A stretch of 64,000 nt of DNA from Lineolata rhizophorae (Eukaryota; Ascomycota; Dothideomycetes; Lineolatales; Lineolataceae): NCBI GenBank assembly GCA_010093515.1, contig MU001676.1, positions 753,739 to 817,738 on the forward strand, in the 5' to 3' direction. Positions 21,464 to 30,286 of this stretch are shown here, one piece after another (position 1 is the first letter of the stretch; every line of letters starts with the position of its first letter). The position numbers were made by a program, and so were the translations under genes. A model generated the notes under the pieces. That model saw only the letters and a program-made list of their open reading frames with translations, searched no databases and was not told the origin of the DNA.

Positions 21464-22786
21464 ATGCCGAACTCAAGGCTCTCCCGTCGCTTCTCTATCA
21501 ACCACACCACACTCCATCAACAACAAAGTATTATGCCCCGTCGGCCTTCTTTTCGTCCCACAACCTTCCTCAGAACCATGGCCCCTCCCGCATCCACACC
21601 CACGCTTTTCGAAGGACAGGTTCTTGTCGGCAAGCGTTGGCAGTATAGGCTCATAGAGCGCTTTCCCACTCAATGAGGCATCAACAATGTCTTCAAAGCC
21701 GAAGTCCTGGGGGACACATCTGAACGTGGTTTGAAACTGCATGTTATCTCACCTCCCAGCACAACCAAGGTGGTCAGGCTAACTTTTCCACCAGGGCTAT
21801 CATCAAGTCAGCATCTGAGTGGCTGCAAACCGATCTGGTAACTGAATGCAATGAATACTCGTTTCCCAATGTGTCATCGTGCCAATCGATCTGGCCCCTA
21901 TTGGAAGTTATTACTTCCGTGAACGACTTAGCCGTGTCAGAGGTTCGTGGCAACAGCGTCAATGACCCTCCACCGTACCTCGCACTTGCATGGACGGATG
22001 GAGACCTCTATGAGTTTCTTTTGAAGGGTGGCCAGAAAGACCTCGTACTCTTTGAAGCCATCGTGGCCGGAATTTCACAAGCGCTTGTCCCCTTTGAGTC
22101 GAACCAACGGGTGCATACAGGTAAGCCGAGAGAAAACACCGCCCAACCAAGTCCTCACTAAGCAATTACAGATATCAAAGGCGACAACATTATGATCGAC
22201 TGTCCGCAGCCTGGCTTGTACAAAATCGAGCTAGCAGACTTGGGATGTGGTAAGTATGCGCTACCCTTCCCTTCATCGCTATACTCACCGCAACCCAGCG
22301 ACCTACGATGGCTTCAACGACAATCTCCGTGGGGCTGCTGGCTCAGCGGCCCCTGAGGTCCTCGAAGGAAAAGGCTACTCTCATGCCTCAGACCTTTGGG
22401 CACTGGGAATGACGCTCTTGAAGAATTTCAAGGAAGACGCCGTTAATTATGCGCTCCCGGCTGGATCATGGTACCCCGAAGTAGATGTCATTGCCACATT
22501 GAGGCGCCTCTATCCTGACTGGACACCGGAACCGGTCAAGGGGGTGTATTTGATGGGTGTGCCTGTGGTAGACTTGTTCGAACAGGCTAGGGTGTTGGAA
22601 CCGTTTCTTTCGGTCTCCCCGTTGAAGCAGCAGTTAGAGGGTATGAATGCGCCTAAGGAGTTGAAAGATATGCTACATTTGCTGCTCAGCCTGGATGAAA
22701 AGAAAAGGTCATCTGCTGCCAAAGTCCTGAAATCTCCAGCGTATCTGGCTCTGCGCGAGGCAGTTCGTTCTTTGAAACGCGCCTAG
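21464..22786 (+). pseudogene. Protein kinase-like gene with an in-frame stop and a frame mismatch at intron 1
   Basis: Small fungal protein kinase fold. Pieces are 21464-21725, 21795-22120, 22172-22249 and 22299-22786; the last three join cleanly. Kinase motifs are visible: the glycine-loop strand INNVFKAEVLGD, the lysine strand AIIKSASEWL, the catalytic loop HTDIKGDNI (the usual Arg of HRD is Thr), ADLG in place of DFG, and SAAPEVLEGKGYSHASDLWALGM for the APE and helix F region. Two problems affect the first exon: a TGA at 21674-21676, exactly between RLIERFPTQ and GINNVFK, and a one-base phase mismatch between the only plausible donor (21726) and the CTAAC-preceded acceptor (21794). I read it as a pseudogene or very young decay; an assembly error cannot be excluded. 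The start could also be 21533 or 21578. Confidence 0.65.
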
Positions 22787-23142
22787 GCACATGGACATTT
22801 GGGGAAGGCTCGTTGGGGTTTCACTTTGGATCTCAGTCTTGTATTATATTATTGTTCTATCAACATCGCTCTCTTTCACCTTCATGACTACGCTCCATCT
22901 GAATGTCACTGCTCGCCCGTCCGAAAACAGCCCCTTGCTTACATCACTTCTCATGTTTCCAGCAAGGCTTGTTCAGAGCCCCCCACGCTCCTCAGTTTCT
23001 ATTTCAGCATAGTTACATCGGTTATTCTTAGTTTGCAGTCCAGTATTCCGTACATATCCCTCCTCCATCCACGAAAAACCCACACAACAACGAAACCTCC
23101 AACCCCGTACAAACCGACGCAGCCACCTATTCTCCACTCACC
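22787..23142. other. Short intergenic region
   Basis: About 355 bp between the kinase-like gene and the MADS-like gene, with a C/A-rich leader from 23040 to 23142. No other feature is seen. Confidence 0.4.
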
Positions 23143-23487
23143 ATGTCCGTATCACCACTCTCCCTTGCCAAATCCCCCTCTCAGAAAAGACGACTCGCAA
23201 ACAATAACTTCCAAAAGCAAATAAAAACCTTGAATAAAAAGTTTGCGAAGCTAAAACGTAACTTCGATACTGATATTTACTTCGTAGCATGGAGAAATGG
23301 GAAGTTCTACGTTTTCACTACAAAGGAAGATGACGGTAAGGCGTGGCCACCGAGCTCGGAAATACTGGTAAGTGTATTTTACTATCTCCTTCTTTGGTGC
23401 GGGATCGTTGATTTAGAATTCAAGGATAAGGTGTATCCGCCGGCGGTGAAGAGGACGGCAGAATCGAGAAATGATGGAAAGAATTGA
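23143..23487 (+). CDS. Small MADS-box-like protein
   Basis: Open frame of 114 residues. Residues 12-65 follow the pattern of the short SRF/MADS-related proteins scattered through fungal accessory regions: a basic helix with KRRLANNNFQKQIKTLNKK, a charged stretch, then the strand pair DIYFVAWRNGKFYVFTT and the motif WPPS. A GTAAGT donor at 23368 and a TAG acceptor at 23416 would remove 49 bp and give an 85-residue product with a different tail; both readings are possible. True MADS proteins dimerise and bind CArG-type DNA; whether this minimal version binds DNA is unknown. It neighbours a lesioned kinase and a transposon. Confidence 0.5.
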   Translation: MSVSPLSLAKSPSQKRRLANNNFQKQIKTLNKKFAKLKRNFDTDIYFVAWRNGKFYVFTTKEDDGKAWPPSSEILVSVFYYLLLWCGIVDLEFKDKVYPPAVKRTAESRNDGKN

Positions 23488-24009
23488 ATGAATTGCTGTG
23501 TAGATTTTCACGTAGATATTAGAAGAAGTTTAAGCTCGAAAGTGTAGTGTTGCAGACATTGTAAATTTTATTACGTGCATTTCATCCCGTGACTTTTGGA
23601 TATTTCTATCATCATTCTATCTTAGAATCACCTAGACCCTAGGGGTTTTGTCTCCTAGGAGCTATAGTCCTGTTTGGCTCTGCGGGTTTCATAGGAGAAT
23701 GTGCCAGAGATAATATTGTTAGGAGTGAAGTGGTGATGCCAAGATATGGTTACCACATACGGTTAGCGCGGGAGTAGCAGGCTTGGATCAACACACGCAA
23801 ATATATATGAGAGATCGGTGCGGGGAAGAAGCACCCCAGCGATCAGTCTCTATTCTGGCCTGCGTAGTGCCTGCTTCCATCAATATCGATCATTCAGTGT
23901 TCATTGTGAGATTCACACGATTAATACACCTCCTGAACCCCTGCTTTACCCCTGCATAAACCCTGGGTCTAACACTTACGTAGTGCTATCTTCAACAGCT
24001 TTAAAACTA
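23488..24009. other. Intergenic region left of the transposon
   Basis: About 520 bp of AT-rich sequence with no coding signal. It ends at the TA target dinucleotide (24008-24009) of the transposon. Confidence 0.4.
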
Positions 24010-24054
24010 AGCTAGCTGACCGGGTTCCGAGTCACCCGGGGTTCCAACTCACTG
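24010..24054 (+). repeat. Left terminal inverted repeat of the transposon
   Basis: 45 bp that match the reverse complement of 25708-25752 exactly. A TA dinucleotide precedes it. Confidence 0.95.
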
Positions 24055-24111
24055 CCCAGAACTCAACACCCTCAACAAAACACGTGTTTTCTCACCACCC
24101 ACACTGCCAAA

Positions 24112-25656
24112 ATGGACAACTGTGAAGAATCTATTCAAGCAGCTATCCGCGATCTTAATGCTGGTGTTTTTACTAGTCAAAGAGCTGCTGCAAAGGCGTA
24201 CAACATCCCTCAAGCTACCTTCTCTGCCCGTGTACGAGGCACACAGAACAGCCAAACCAGCCACGTATACCAACAACGATTGACACCAGAGCAAGAGGAC
24301 TTCCTTGTACAATGGATACTTGAAGAGGACGCACGAGCTTTTCCTCCCTCCCACGCGCGCGCACGAGAAATGGCGAACCGAATACTGAGGATGAATGGAG
24401 ACCACAGGCCCGTGGGCAAGCATTGGATGGCTGCCTTCCTGAAGCGCAACCCACGCGTCGCATCTGTTGTCGGACGAAAGATTGAGGCTGCCCGGGCTGA
24501 NNNNNNNNNNNNNNNNNNNNNNNNNNNNNNNNNNNNNNNNNNNNNNNNNNNNNNNNNNNNNNNNNNNNNNNNNNNNNNNNNNNNNNNNNNNNNNNNNNNN
24601 NNNNNNNNNNNNNNNNNNNNNNNNNNNNNNNNNNNNNNNNNNNNNNNNNNNNNNNNNNNNNNNNNNNNNNNNNNNNNNNNNNNNNNNNNNNNNNNNNNNN
24701 NNNNNNNNNNNNNNNNNNNNNNNNNNNNNNNNNNNNNNNNNNNNNNNNNNNNNNNNNNNNNNNNNNNNNNNNNNNNNNNNNNNNNNNNNNNNNNNNNNNN
24801 NNNNNNNNNNNNNNNNNNNNNNNNNNNNNNNNNNNNNNNNNNNNNNNNNNNNNNNNNNNNNNNNNNNNNNNNNNNNNNNNNNNNNNNNNNNNNNNNNNNN
24901 NNNNNNNNNNNNNNNNNNNNNNNNNNNNNNNNNNNNNNNNNNNNNNNNNNNNNNNNNNNNNNNNNNNNNNNNNNNNNNNNNNNNNNNNNNNNNNNNNNNN
25001 NNNNNNNNNNNNNNNNNNNNNNNNNNNNNNNNNNNNNNNNNNNNNNNNNNNNNNNNNNNNNNNNNNNNNNNNNNNNNNNNNNNNNNNNNNNNNNNNNNNN
25101 NNNNNNNNNNNNNNNNNNNNNNNNNNNNNNNNNNNNNNNNNNNNNNNNNNNNNNNNNNNNNNNNNNNNNNNNNNNNNNNNNNNNNNNNNNNNNNNNNNNN
25201 NNNNNNNNNNNNNNNNNNNNNNNNNNNNNNNNNNNNNNNNNNNNNNNNNNNNNNNNNNNNNNNNNNNNNNNNNNNNNNNNNNNNNNNNNNNNNNNNNNNN
25301 NNNNNNNNNNNNNNNNNNNNNNNNNNNNNNNNNNNNNNNNNNNNNNNNNNNNNNNNNNNNNNNNNNNNNNNNNNNNNNNNNNNNNNNNNNNNNNNNNNNN
25401 NNNNNNNNNNNNNNNNNNNNATAAAAGATTAAATAGTCAACTTGAGGCTCTTAAGCCTCAACAGCCACGAAAGAAAGTTCGTGTTAATCCAAATCAACGA
25501 TTTGCAGATATAGATACAATCATGGTTGCTGTACAGGCCTCACAACTTCTTGAGGCACAACGGGATGCCGACGCTGAGGAACGGGCAGCAGAAAGAGTAG
25601 CAGCTGAAACAGCAGCTCAAACACTTCAGTCTATGTGTACAGAGTGGCAATTGTAA
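24112..25656 (+). CDS. Transposase, DDE superfamily with CENP-B-type HTH domains (middle unknown)
   Basis: The visible N-terminus (about 130 residues) starts with a psq-type helix-turn-helix (AAIRDLNAGVFTSQRAAAKAYNIPQATFSARV) split here as AAIRDLNAGVF plus TSQRAAAKAYNIPQATF, followed by a Tc5/CENP-B-type second helix-turn-helix with LTPEQEDFLVQWI and KHWMAAFLKRNP. These bind the terminal repeats. The catalytic DDE core falls in the run of unknown bases (24501-25420) and cannot be assessed. The visible C-terminus has a basic patch KPQQPRKKVRVNP and a Gln/Glu-rich tail, typical of Fot1/pogo proteins. Frame continuity through the gap holds only if its estimated length is correct. Confidence 0.85.
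   Translation: MDNCEESIQAAIRDLNAGVFTSQRAAAKAYNIPQATFSARVRGTQNSQTSHVYQQRLTPEQEDFLVQWILEEDARAFPPSHARAREMANRILRMNGDHRPVGKHWMAAFLKRNPRVASVVGRKIEAARAXXXXXXXXXXXXXXXXXXXXXXXXXXXXXXXXXXXXXXXXXXXXXXXXXXXXXXXXXXXXXXXXXXXXXXXXXXXXXXXXXXXXXXXXXXXXXXXXXXXXXXXXXXXXXXXXXXXXXXXXXXXXXXXXXXXXXXXXXXXXXXXXXXXXXXXXXXXXXXXXXXXXXXXXXXXXXXXXXXXXXXXXXXXXXXXXXXXXXXXXXXXXXXXXXXXXXXXXXXXXXXXXXXXXXXXXXXXXXXXXXXXXXXXXXXXXXXXXXXXXXXXXXXXXXXXXXXXXXXXXXXXXXXXXXXXXXXXXXXXXXXXXXXXXKRLNSQLEALKPQQPRKKVRVNPNQRFADIDTIMVAVQASQLLEAQRDADAEERAAERVAAETAAQTLQSMCTEWQL
24501..25420. other. Assembly gap (920 unknown bases)
   Basis: A run of N inside the transposon, as happens when a multicopy repeat cannot be assembled through. This suggests that other near-identical copies exist in the genome. 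Confidence 0.99.
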
Positions 25657-25707
25657 CTACGTTGAGAGAATAAACACGATTTTTCATGAGGATGGGTGGT
25701 TTCGGGT

Positions 25708-25752
25708 CAGTGAGTTGGAACCCCGGGTGACTCGGAACCCGGTCAGCTAGCT
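25708..25752 (-). repeat. Right terminal inverted repeat of the transposon
   Basis: 45 bp, the exact reverse complement of 24010-24054, followed by the TA target duplication. Confidence 0.95.
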
Positions 25753-25827
25753 TAGGGGTGTGTGTTAGAATATTAGGTAGCCTATTTGGGCCTAGTTCGC
25801 CAAACCCTGACAGGGATTCTACAAGTA

Positions 25828-25863
25828 TATTTATGCAGCCTCAGATAGCACCATTTTTCCAAT
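25828..25863 (+). repeat. Left arm of a 36-bp dispersed inverted repeat
   Basis: 36 bp identical to the reverse complement of 30097-30132, and similar for some bases beyond. It lies just outside the transposon and 160 bp upstream of the APH-like gene. Confidence 0.9.
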
Positions 25864-26021
25864 GTCAATTACATTAGGATCCGGCACGCCGGCCCACCTA
25901 AATTTGGCGTCCTTCGCCTTGTCCTTTTCTGGCAACCGCTTTCTAGAGCTTTTCTTATATCAGGAGTCTACACTTGAGTACGTATAGTCCATTTCTATAG
26001 TTATGCACGCGATACGGCTTT

Positions 26022-26906
26022 ATGCTAAAACATCTCGCAACCAGCGTCATGTTCGCGCGCGCCCTTGATAGAGTAGCATCCCTGACCCTACAAGTTCGGC
26101 TTCAAATCGGCAAGAAGCTTTTTGGCTCTCTAGGGCCGACCCTCGTCAAAATTAGTCGAAATCGAGTCATCAAAGGGCCTTGTCAATTGCCAGAGCTGGA
26201 AGCTCTCAACTACGTCGCCAAATACACGTCCGTACCTGTACCGAAGGTCTGCGCGACCCACGATCAGCCTGAGGGATTTTACATTGAAATGGAATACATC
26301 CAGGGGACAAATCTGGAAACCGCGTGGATTGGCGGCCTTTTATCGCCAGCTCAGAAAAAGGCTATTGTCCAAGAGCTTGCTGGCTTCGTTGAACAGCTTC
26401 GACGGCTCAAACCACCACATGAGGGGATAGTGGCTTCAGCAGGACTGAGAGGTGCTCTCGACTACCGGATAGGAACTAGTCTCTTCGGACCCTTTCACAA
26501 CCATGAGGACTTCCATTCTTTTCTTCGTGGGCATATTCCCATGGAGAATTGTTCGCAAGTTTATGGCGAACGAGTTTCACGTTGTCATTCTCGTCAATAT
26601 CGGAGCTGTTTTCCCCATTCAGACCTCACGCTGCGAAATATCATTATACGCGACGGCAAGATCACTGCGATAGTTGACTGGGCATTCGCGGGTTGGTATC
26701 CAGAGTATTGGGAGTACACGAAAGCACATTATGGCCTCCTTGATATTCCTGATTGGTATGCGGAATTTGGACGCATTGTAGCAAGGTATGATGATGAACT
26801 GGCTGCTGAGCGTGCTTTATGGGCGCAGTTCGACGAACCCGGAATGGCACAGCAATGGATCAGCAGCTTTGCGAGCTCAAGGTGTGTAGAACGGACAGTT
26901 GTTTAG
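26022..26906 (+). CDS. APH-family (aminoglycoside phosphotransferase-like) small-molecule kinase
   Basis: Intronless 294-residue protein of the fungal APH group, which has a protein-kinase-like fold and mostly unknown substrates. Visible motifs: VIKGPCQLPELEAL (lysine and first helix), FYIEMEYIQGTNLETAW (hinge), CFPHSDLTLRNIIIRDGKI (catalytic loop with Asp and metal-binding Asn; HSD replaces HGD/HAD), and AIVDWAFAGWYPEYWEY (the metal-binding Asp is kept; the following Glu of VDWE is Ala). Length is normal and no stop interrupts it, so it may be functional. It stands alone in the accessory island beside a transposon. Expansion and loss of this family is common among ascomycetes; it does not imply drug resistance. 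Confidence 0.85.
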   Translation: MLKHLATSVMFARALDRVASLTLQVRLQIGKKLFGSLGPTLVKISRNRVIKGPCQLPELEALNYVAKYTSVPVPKVCATHDQPEGFYIEMEYIQGTNLETAWIGGLLSPAQKKAIVQELAGFVEQLRRLKPPHEGIVASAGLRGALDYRIGTSLFGPFHNHEDFHSFLRGHIPMENCSQVYGERVSRCHSRQYRSCFPHSDLTLRNIIIRDGKITAIVDWAFAGWYPEYWEYTKAHYGLLDIPDWYAEFGRIVARYDDELAAERALWAQFDEPGMAQQWISSFASSRCVERTVV

Positions 26907-27082
26907 GACTGTATCTGCACTGTAATCCGGTGCGCTGATTCATTCCGTAATGAAATTTCATTCACGTAGATGCTTGCTAATAACCCTAGTAATAACATGA
27001 CGCTACTAGGGTTGCCGTAGGTGAACCGGTAAAAATAGCAGTACGACAATAGGTTAACAAACGCGTAATTCGATCGTGATGA

Positions 27083-27622
27083 CTACGAAGACGTTCTAGT
27101 ATAATCGTAGAAATTGTCAAGTTCAGGGTTCGTCAACCCAGAATCGGCATACGTAAGGGCCCAAGCCATGAACTGGTTTATGTCGAATTGTTTGGCTATT
27201 CCAGCATTTTGTAACGACCCGATTGCAGCCGAGATCCAATTCACGCAGCTCTGTGCTGGTGTTGTATTTTTAACCGGAAGGGGGACCGCGGCAAGAATCG
27301 TCTGGATTTGCGCGTCTGTGACATGGTTGGGAACCTTTCCGATCTGTACTCTGCTGATAAGACGACCGCTTCTGATAGGGTCAACTCGTTCCTTGGGTCG
27401 GAGGAACCAGTTACGTTCTGGATTGAGATCCTGTCGACTGTCCGGATCAGAAATTGCCGCATCAGACACTTCGTATGCCGTGCAGTCAGCGCCTTTGGAG
27501 CCCTCTGGCGCAATCAAGATTCCCTAGTGAAAAGCCTCGTGGCCTAACCGTGATCTATTTCCCCCGAGCGACAGTTCATCACGGTGGTGGATCGTGACCA
27601 TAACCCGGCGTTTGTCACTCAT
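27083..27622 (-). pseudogene. Fungal hypothetical gene broken by one TAG (probable former TGG)
   Basis: A minus-strand frame from the ATG at 27622 to the stop at 27083 would give 179 residues but is interrupted by a single TAG after GHEAFH and before GILIAPEGSKGADCTAYEVSD. The parts resemble a family of small fungal proteins with the order FHW-x-LLI, GxxxxCTAYEV, KIGKVP-type strand, CVNW helix and a YG/N-rich end; in that family the position of the TAG holds Trp. TGG to TAG is a G-to-A change, that is C-to-T in a CpA context on the other strand, the signature of repeat-induced point mutation. The function is unknown. If translation began after the stop, the product would lack the first strand. 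Confidence 0.55.
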
Positions 27623-29538
27623 TTTCCTATAAAACACCTAGGCATCCGGTCAGCATAGGAGGAACTTAGGACGGTGATCTTACGGAGGCTATAGGACCCG
27701 ACAGTAAATGTATTCTATCGGCAAAGATTTCATAAAGGCTATAGGGCCTTAAACCTGTTCAGAGCGGTCTGCTTTTTAAGTAGATAAAGAGTTAGCAGAT
27801 CGCAAAGGGGAAAACGGAAAAAGAAGTATTGATGCTTTATATATCCATTTAGGGTCCCGATAACGTATCCGATTAGTAAACTGCATTTTGATCGGACGCA
27901 CCGACGGTGCACTTTCTCTACCACTCCTTTCGCTTCTGGCTAGGTTTAGCCACCCTGCTTCCACAGATTTTGCGCAGTCCGGATGGTCATTTCTGTTGAA
28001 GAGGGTCCCCCGATTCATATCTGATCTATTGGATGGCTCGCACGTCTGGGACGTGCCCACGGCTTCGCTCGCTCCTAGCATCTTGGGGGGAGCCATGAGG
28101 GCATATATTCACGGCACCTCTTCCCGCCTTTACGCCCCGCATTGCTCTTTGCCTGTTCCCACTTCATTGCCTTGTTGCTTGCACCATCGTCCTCCTGTCA
28201 ACTTACTTTGCGAAGCAGAAATGAGCCCTGCTGGTACACCTCCTTCTGTTGGAAAAAGTATGGTTGGTTGGTTCATGCTACGAAGCGAGTGGAAGTTGGT
28301 TTTCACCACCGCATGCGAAGTTGCGTACATTACATACACTAAAATTAGAGCAATATGAAGTACAACCCATTCTGATACTTTCTAGTCCCGCTTGCGGTAG
28401 CTCCCCCCTGCAAGTGCTGGTATGCGTTGCTATTAGTCTACATTTCGTCGTCTGACTATCCTCATAGAAGCCCGAAAGGATTGTCGTCGAAACCTTCTGG
28501 CAAGGTGTCCAGTTAAAGCAAAAATGCAGCGAACCTCAAATGGTATGTCATGATGAGATAATTATTTTCAGTCCACGCGCTGTGATTAACAGGTCGATAC
28601 GCTGAAGCGCTAGAAACCCACTTGTTCTCTCGCAGATTATGGGAAACAGCTCATGGAATTCCAACACAGATCAAATAGAGAGTGGGAGAAGATAGTGAAG
28701 GGAGAACTCGTTGATATGGTGCTCGTGATAAAGGAGGGTGGAAAGAAAAGGCCTGGCGCTTCTTGCTCACCGCAACTAGGTGTTCCATCTGAGGGACAAA
28801 CGGGCTTTCATTAACCATGACTTGACCCCGCAGCTGGAAGTAGATTACCAGCGGTTGTTCCAAAAGCAGGTCATGGTTATGCAGTCGAGTCACGGTCCGA
28901 ATCGACTTGGTCTTCTGCCGGCGGGATCAAATCAGCTCGCAAAATGCAGTTATCCCAACTTCTGTGAATCCTGCTCTTCAATAAACACCAGCAACGTACT
29001 GTTTCTAATAAACGTTGACGATTCCAAGGCACCATCATGTAGGTTATGCTGGGCAAGGTGTGCGGTCATTGCGGCAGATATGTGGGTTGAAATAGCGCAT
29101 ATGAGTACAACAGCGCCTGGGATCTGATTTGTCGGAGCGGTTTTGATGTAGTCTACTGTTCTCCTGTCTCTAAGATTGATTGCTTCTCACATTTCCAGTC
29201 CGGTCTGGATTTGGCTGGGTAGCAGATAGTTATAGCTCTTAAATTAGCGGTGTCTTTTTTCCTGTCGCATATCGCTGTCATGCTCAAATTTGATCCGTGG
29301 ATGCAGGAATCAACCATTGAACTGCTGTCAACGGCGCTAACATCTCCTTGCGTAATTTTCTGCACAGGCCGCGCGGAAGAGCAGCGACGATATTATCTTT
29401 CGGCTACCCCCTTCCCAAACCCCTCGTTTACTACCACCGCCTGACAGAGATTCCTGGAATTTTCGGATCGATTCGATTCCAGAGTCGTTGGACTTATTTA
29501 CCTTCTCCGCGGCGTCCGATACAGACCGCTAGTGCAAC
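27623..29538. other. Gene-poor stretch of the accessory island
   Basis: About 1.9 kb with no recognisable gene. Several open frames of 60-156 codons occur on both strands (for example 27888-28358 and 28780-29127) but none shows conserved motifs. From about 29369 the plus-strand frame that leads into the DUF1349-like remnant becomes open. This region probably consists of decayed genes or transposon debris. Confidence 0.4.
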
Positions 29539-29802
29539 ATGGCACCTATTATCTGCCAGCAGCTGCGGCATTGCTTCGTTTCTCCCAGAGTGACGATATA
29601 CGCAGGTTGGAGGTTTGAGTGGGATCAAGCCGGGCTTGTGATCTTTGCGCGTGCTCCTCCAGGACGGAGCACACCAGCTGCTCCAAGCAACTATGGCGCT
29701 TTACTTCCGTACTCCTTCCACATGGTCGGCCCGGAGCTCAAAGATGCAAGTCTTAATGCGATTTCTGCGGAACCCCTGCGTGACTGTCTAGAATTCAATT
29801 AA
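29539..29802 (+). pseudogene. Remnant of a DUF1349-like (concanavalin-type fold) fungal gene
   Basis: An 87-codon frame. Its first half reads NMAPIICQQLRHCFV then VTIYAGWRFEWDQAGLVIFA, the pattern of fungal DUF1349 proteins, where an aromatic strand is followed by YDQAGLV and a Pro-rich loop (APPGRSTPAAPSNYG). The same frame is open upstream from about 29369 but a TAG at 29530-29532 separates the two parts. The second half after 29720 no longer matches the family. Intact members are about 220 residues, so this is a truncated remnant. Confidence 0.4.
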
Positions 29803-30286
29803 AACTCCTGTATGCATAATAATACGAGCTGCGCCGACCGTAACAGGCTTTCTCCATACAAACCCGGCTTCGCCCACCTCAAATCATAGCGAGCGGTTGA
29901 GTTTGAGTTAGGGAATACGGCGGTTGCTAAAATTAGTGTCGAGACGCCATAGGATTGATCCTATATCTACAAAGTGCAGGCCCTTCTTCGAAATTCAAGA
30001 CGACTTTGATTACTGACAAGCTCCCTAAAGTGTGTTTCTAGGAGTGTCTGTCAGATTCCAGTGGAAATATGGAATGGGGAGGCCAAGTCTATTGATATTG
30101 GAAAAATGGTGCTATCTGAGGCTGCATAAATACGCTTGGAACCTTAGAGCACGTCTCCCTTCTTGAATCCGCGTTGCAATGCGGAAGCAAGCTCCTTAGT
30201 TGAGGATTGGCCTTAACAGCTAATCAGCGCCCCAAGCCTCGGGAAGGGATCCCTGGTGATATTACTAACTCCAAACTGCACCCACT
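29803..30286. other. Intergenic region with the right arm of the inverted repeat
   Basis: About 480 bp between the DUF1349-like remnant and pop5. It contains the inverted-repeat arm at 30097-30132. Nothing else is recognised. Confidence 0.4.
30097..30132 (-). repeat. Right arm of a 36-bp dispersed inverted repeat
   Basis: Reverse complement of 25828-25863, 4.2 kb away, with no mismatch over 36 bp. It marks the right border of the accessory island, shortly before the conserved pop5 gene. Confidence 0.9.

Larger units (their letters stand above)
24010..25752 (+). mobile_element. Pogo/Fot1-type DNA transposon with 45-bp terminal inverted repeats
   Basis: The element is bounded by perfect 45-bp inverted repeats at 24010-24054 and 25708-25752, each beginning AGCTAGCTGACC, and is flanked on both sides by the dinucleotide TA (24008-24009 and 25753-25754), the target duplication expected of the Tc1-mariner superfamily. 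The apparent length is 1743 bp, which fits a complete Fot1-like element, but 920 bp in the middle are unknown bases. One gene for a CENP-B-like transposase lies inside on the plus strand. The perfect repeats point to recent activity. Confidence 0.93.

Noticed and set aside
26022-26906. Reading the APH-like gene as an antibiotic-resistance gene
   Set aside because: The fungal APH group is large and of unknown substrates; the fold alone does not show resistance.
27888-28358. 156-codon plus-strand frame in the island
   Set aside because: No conserved motif; composition like surrounding non-coding DNA. Kept only as part of the gene-poor stretch.
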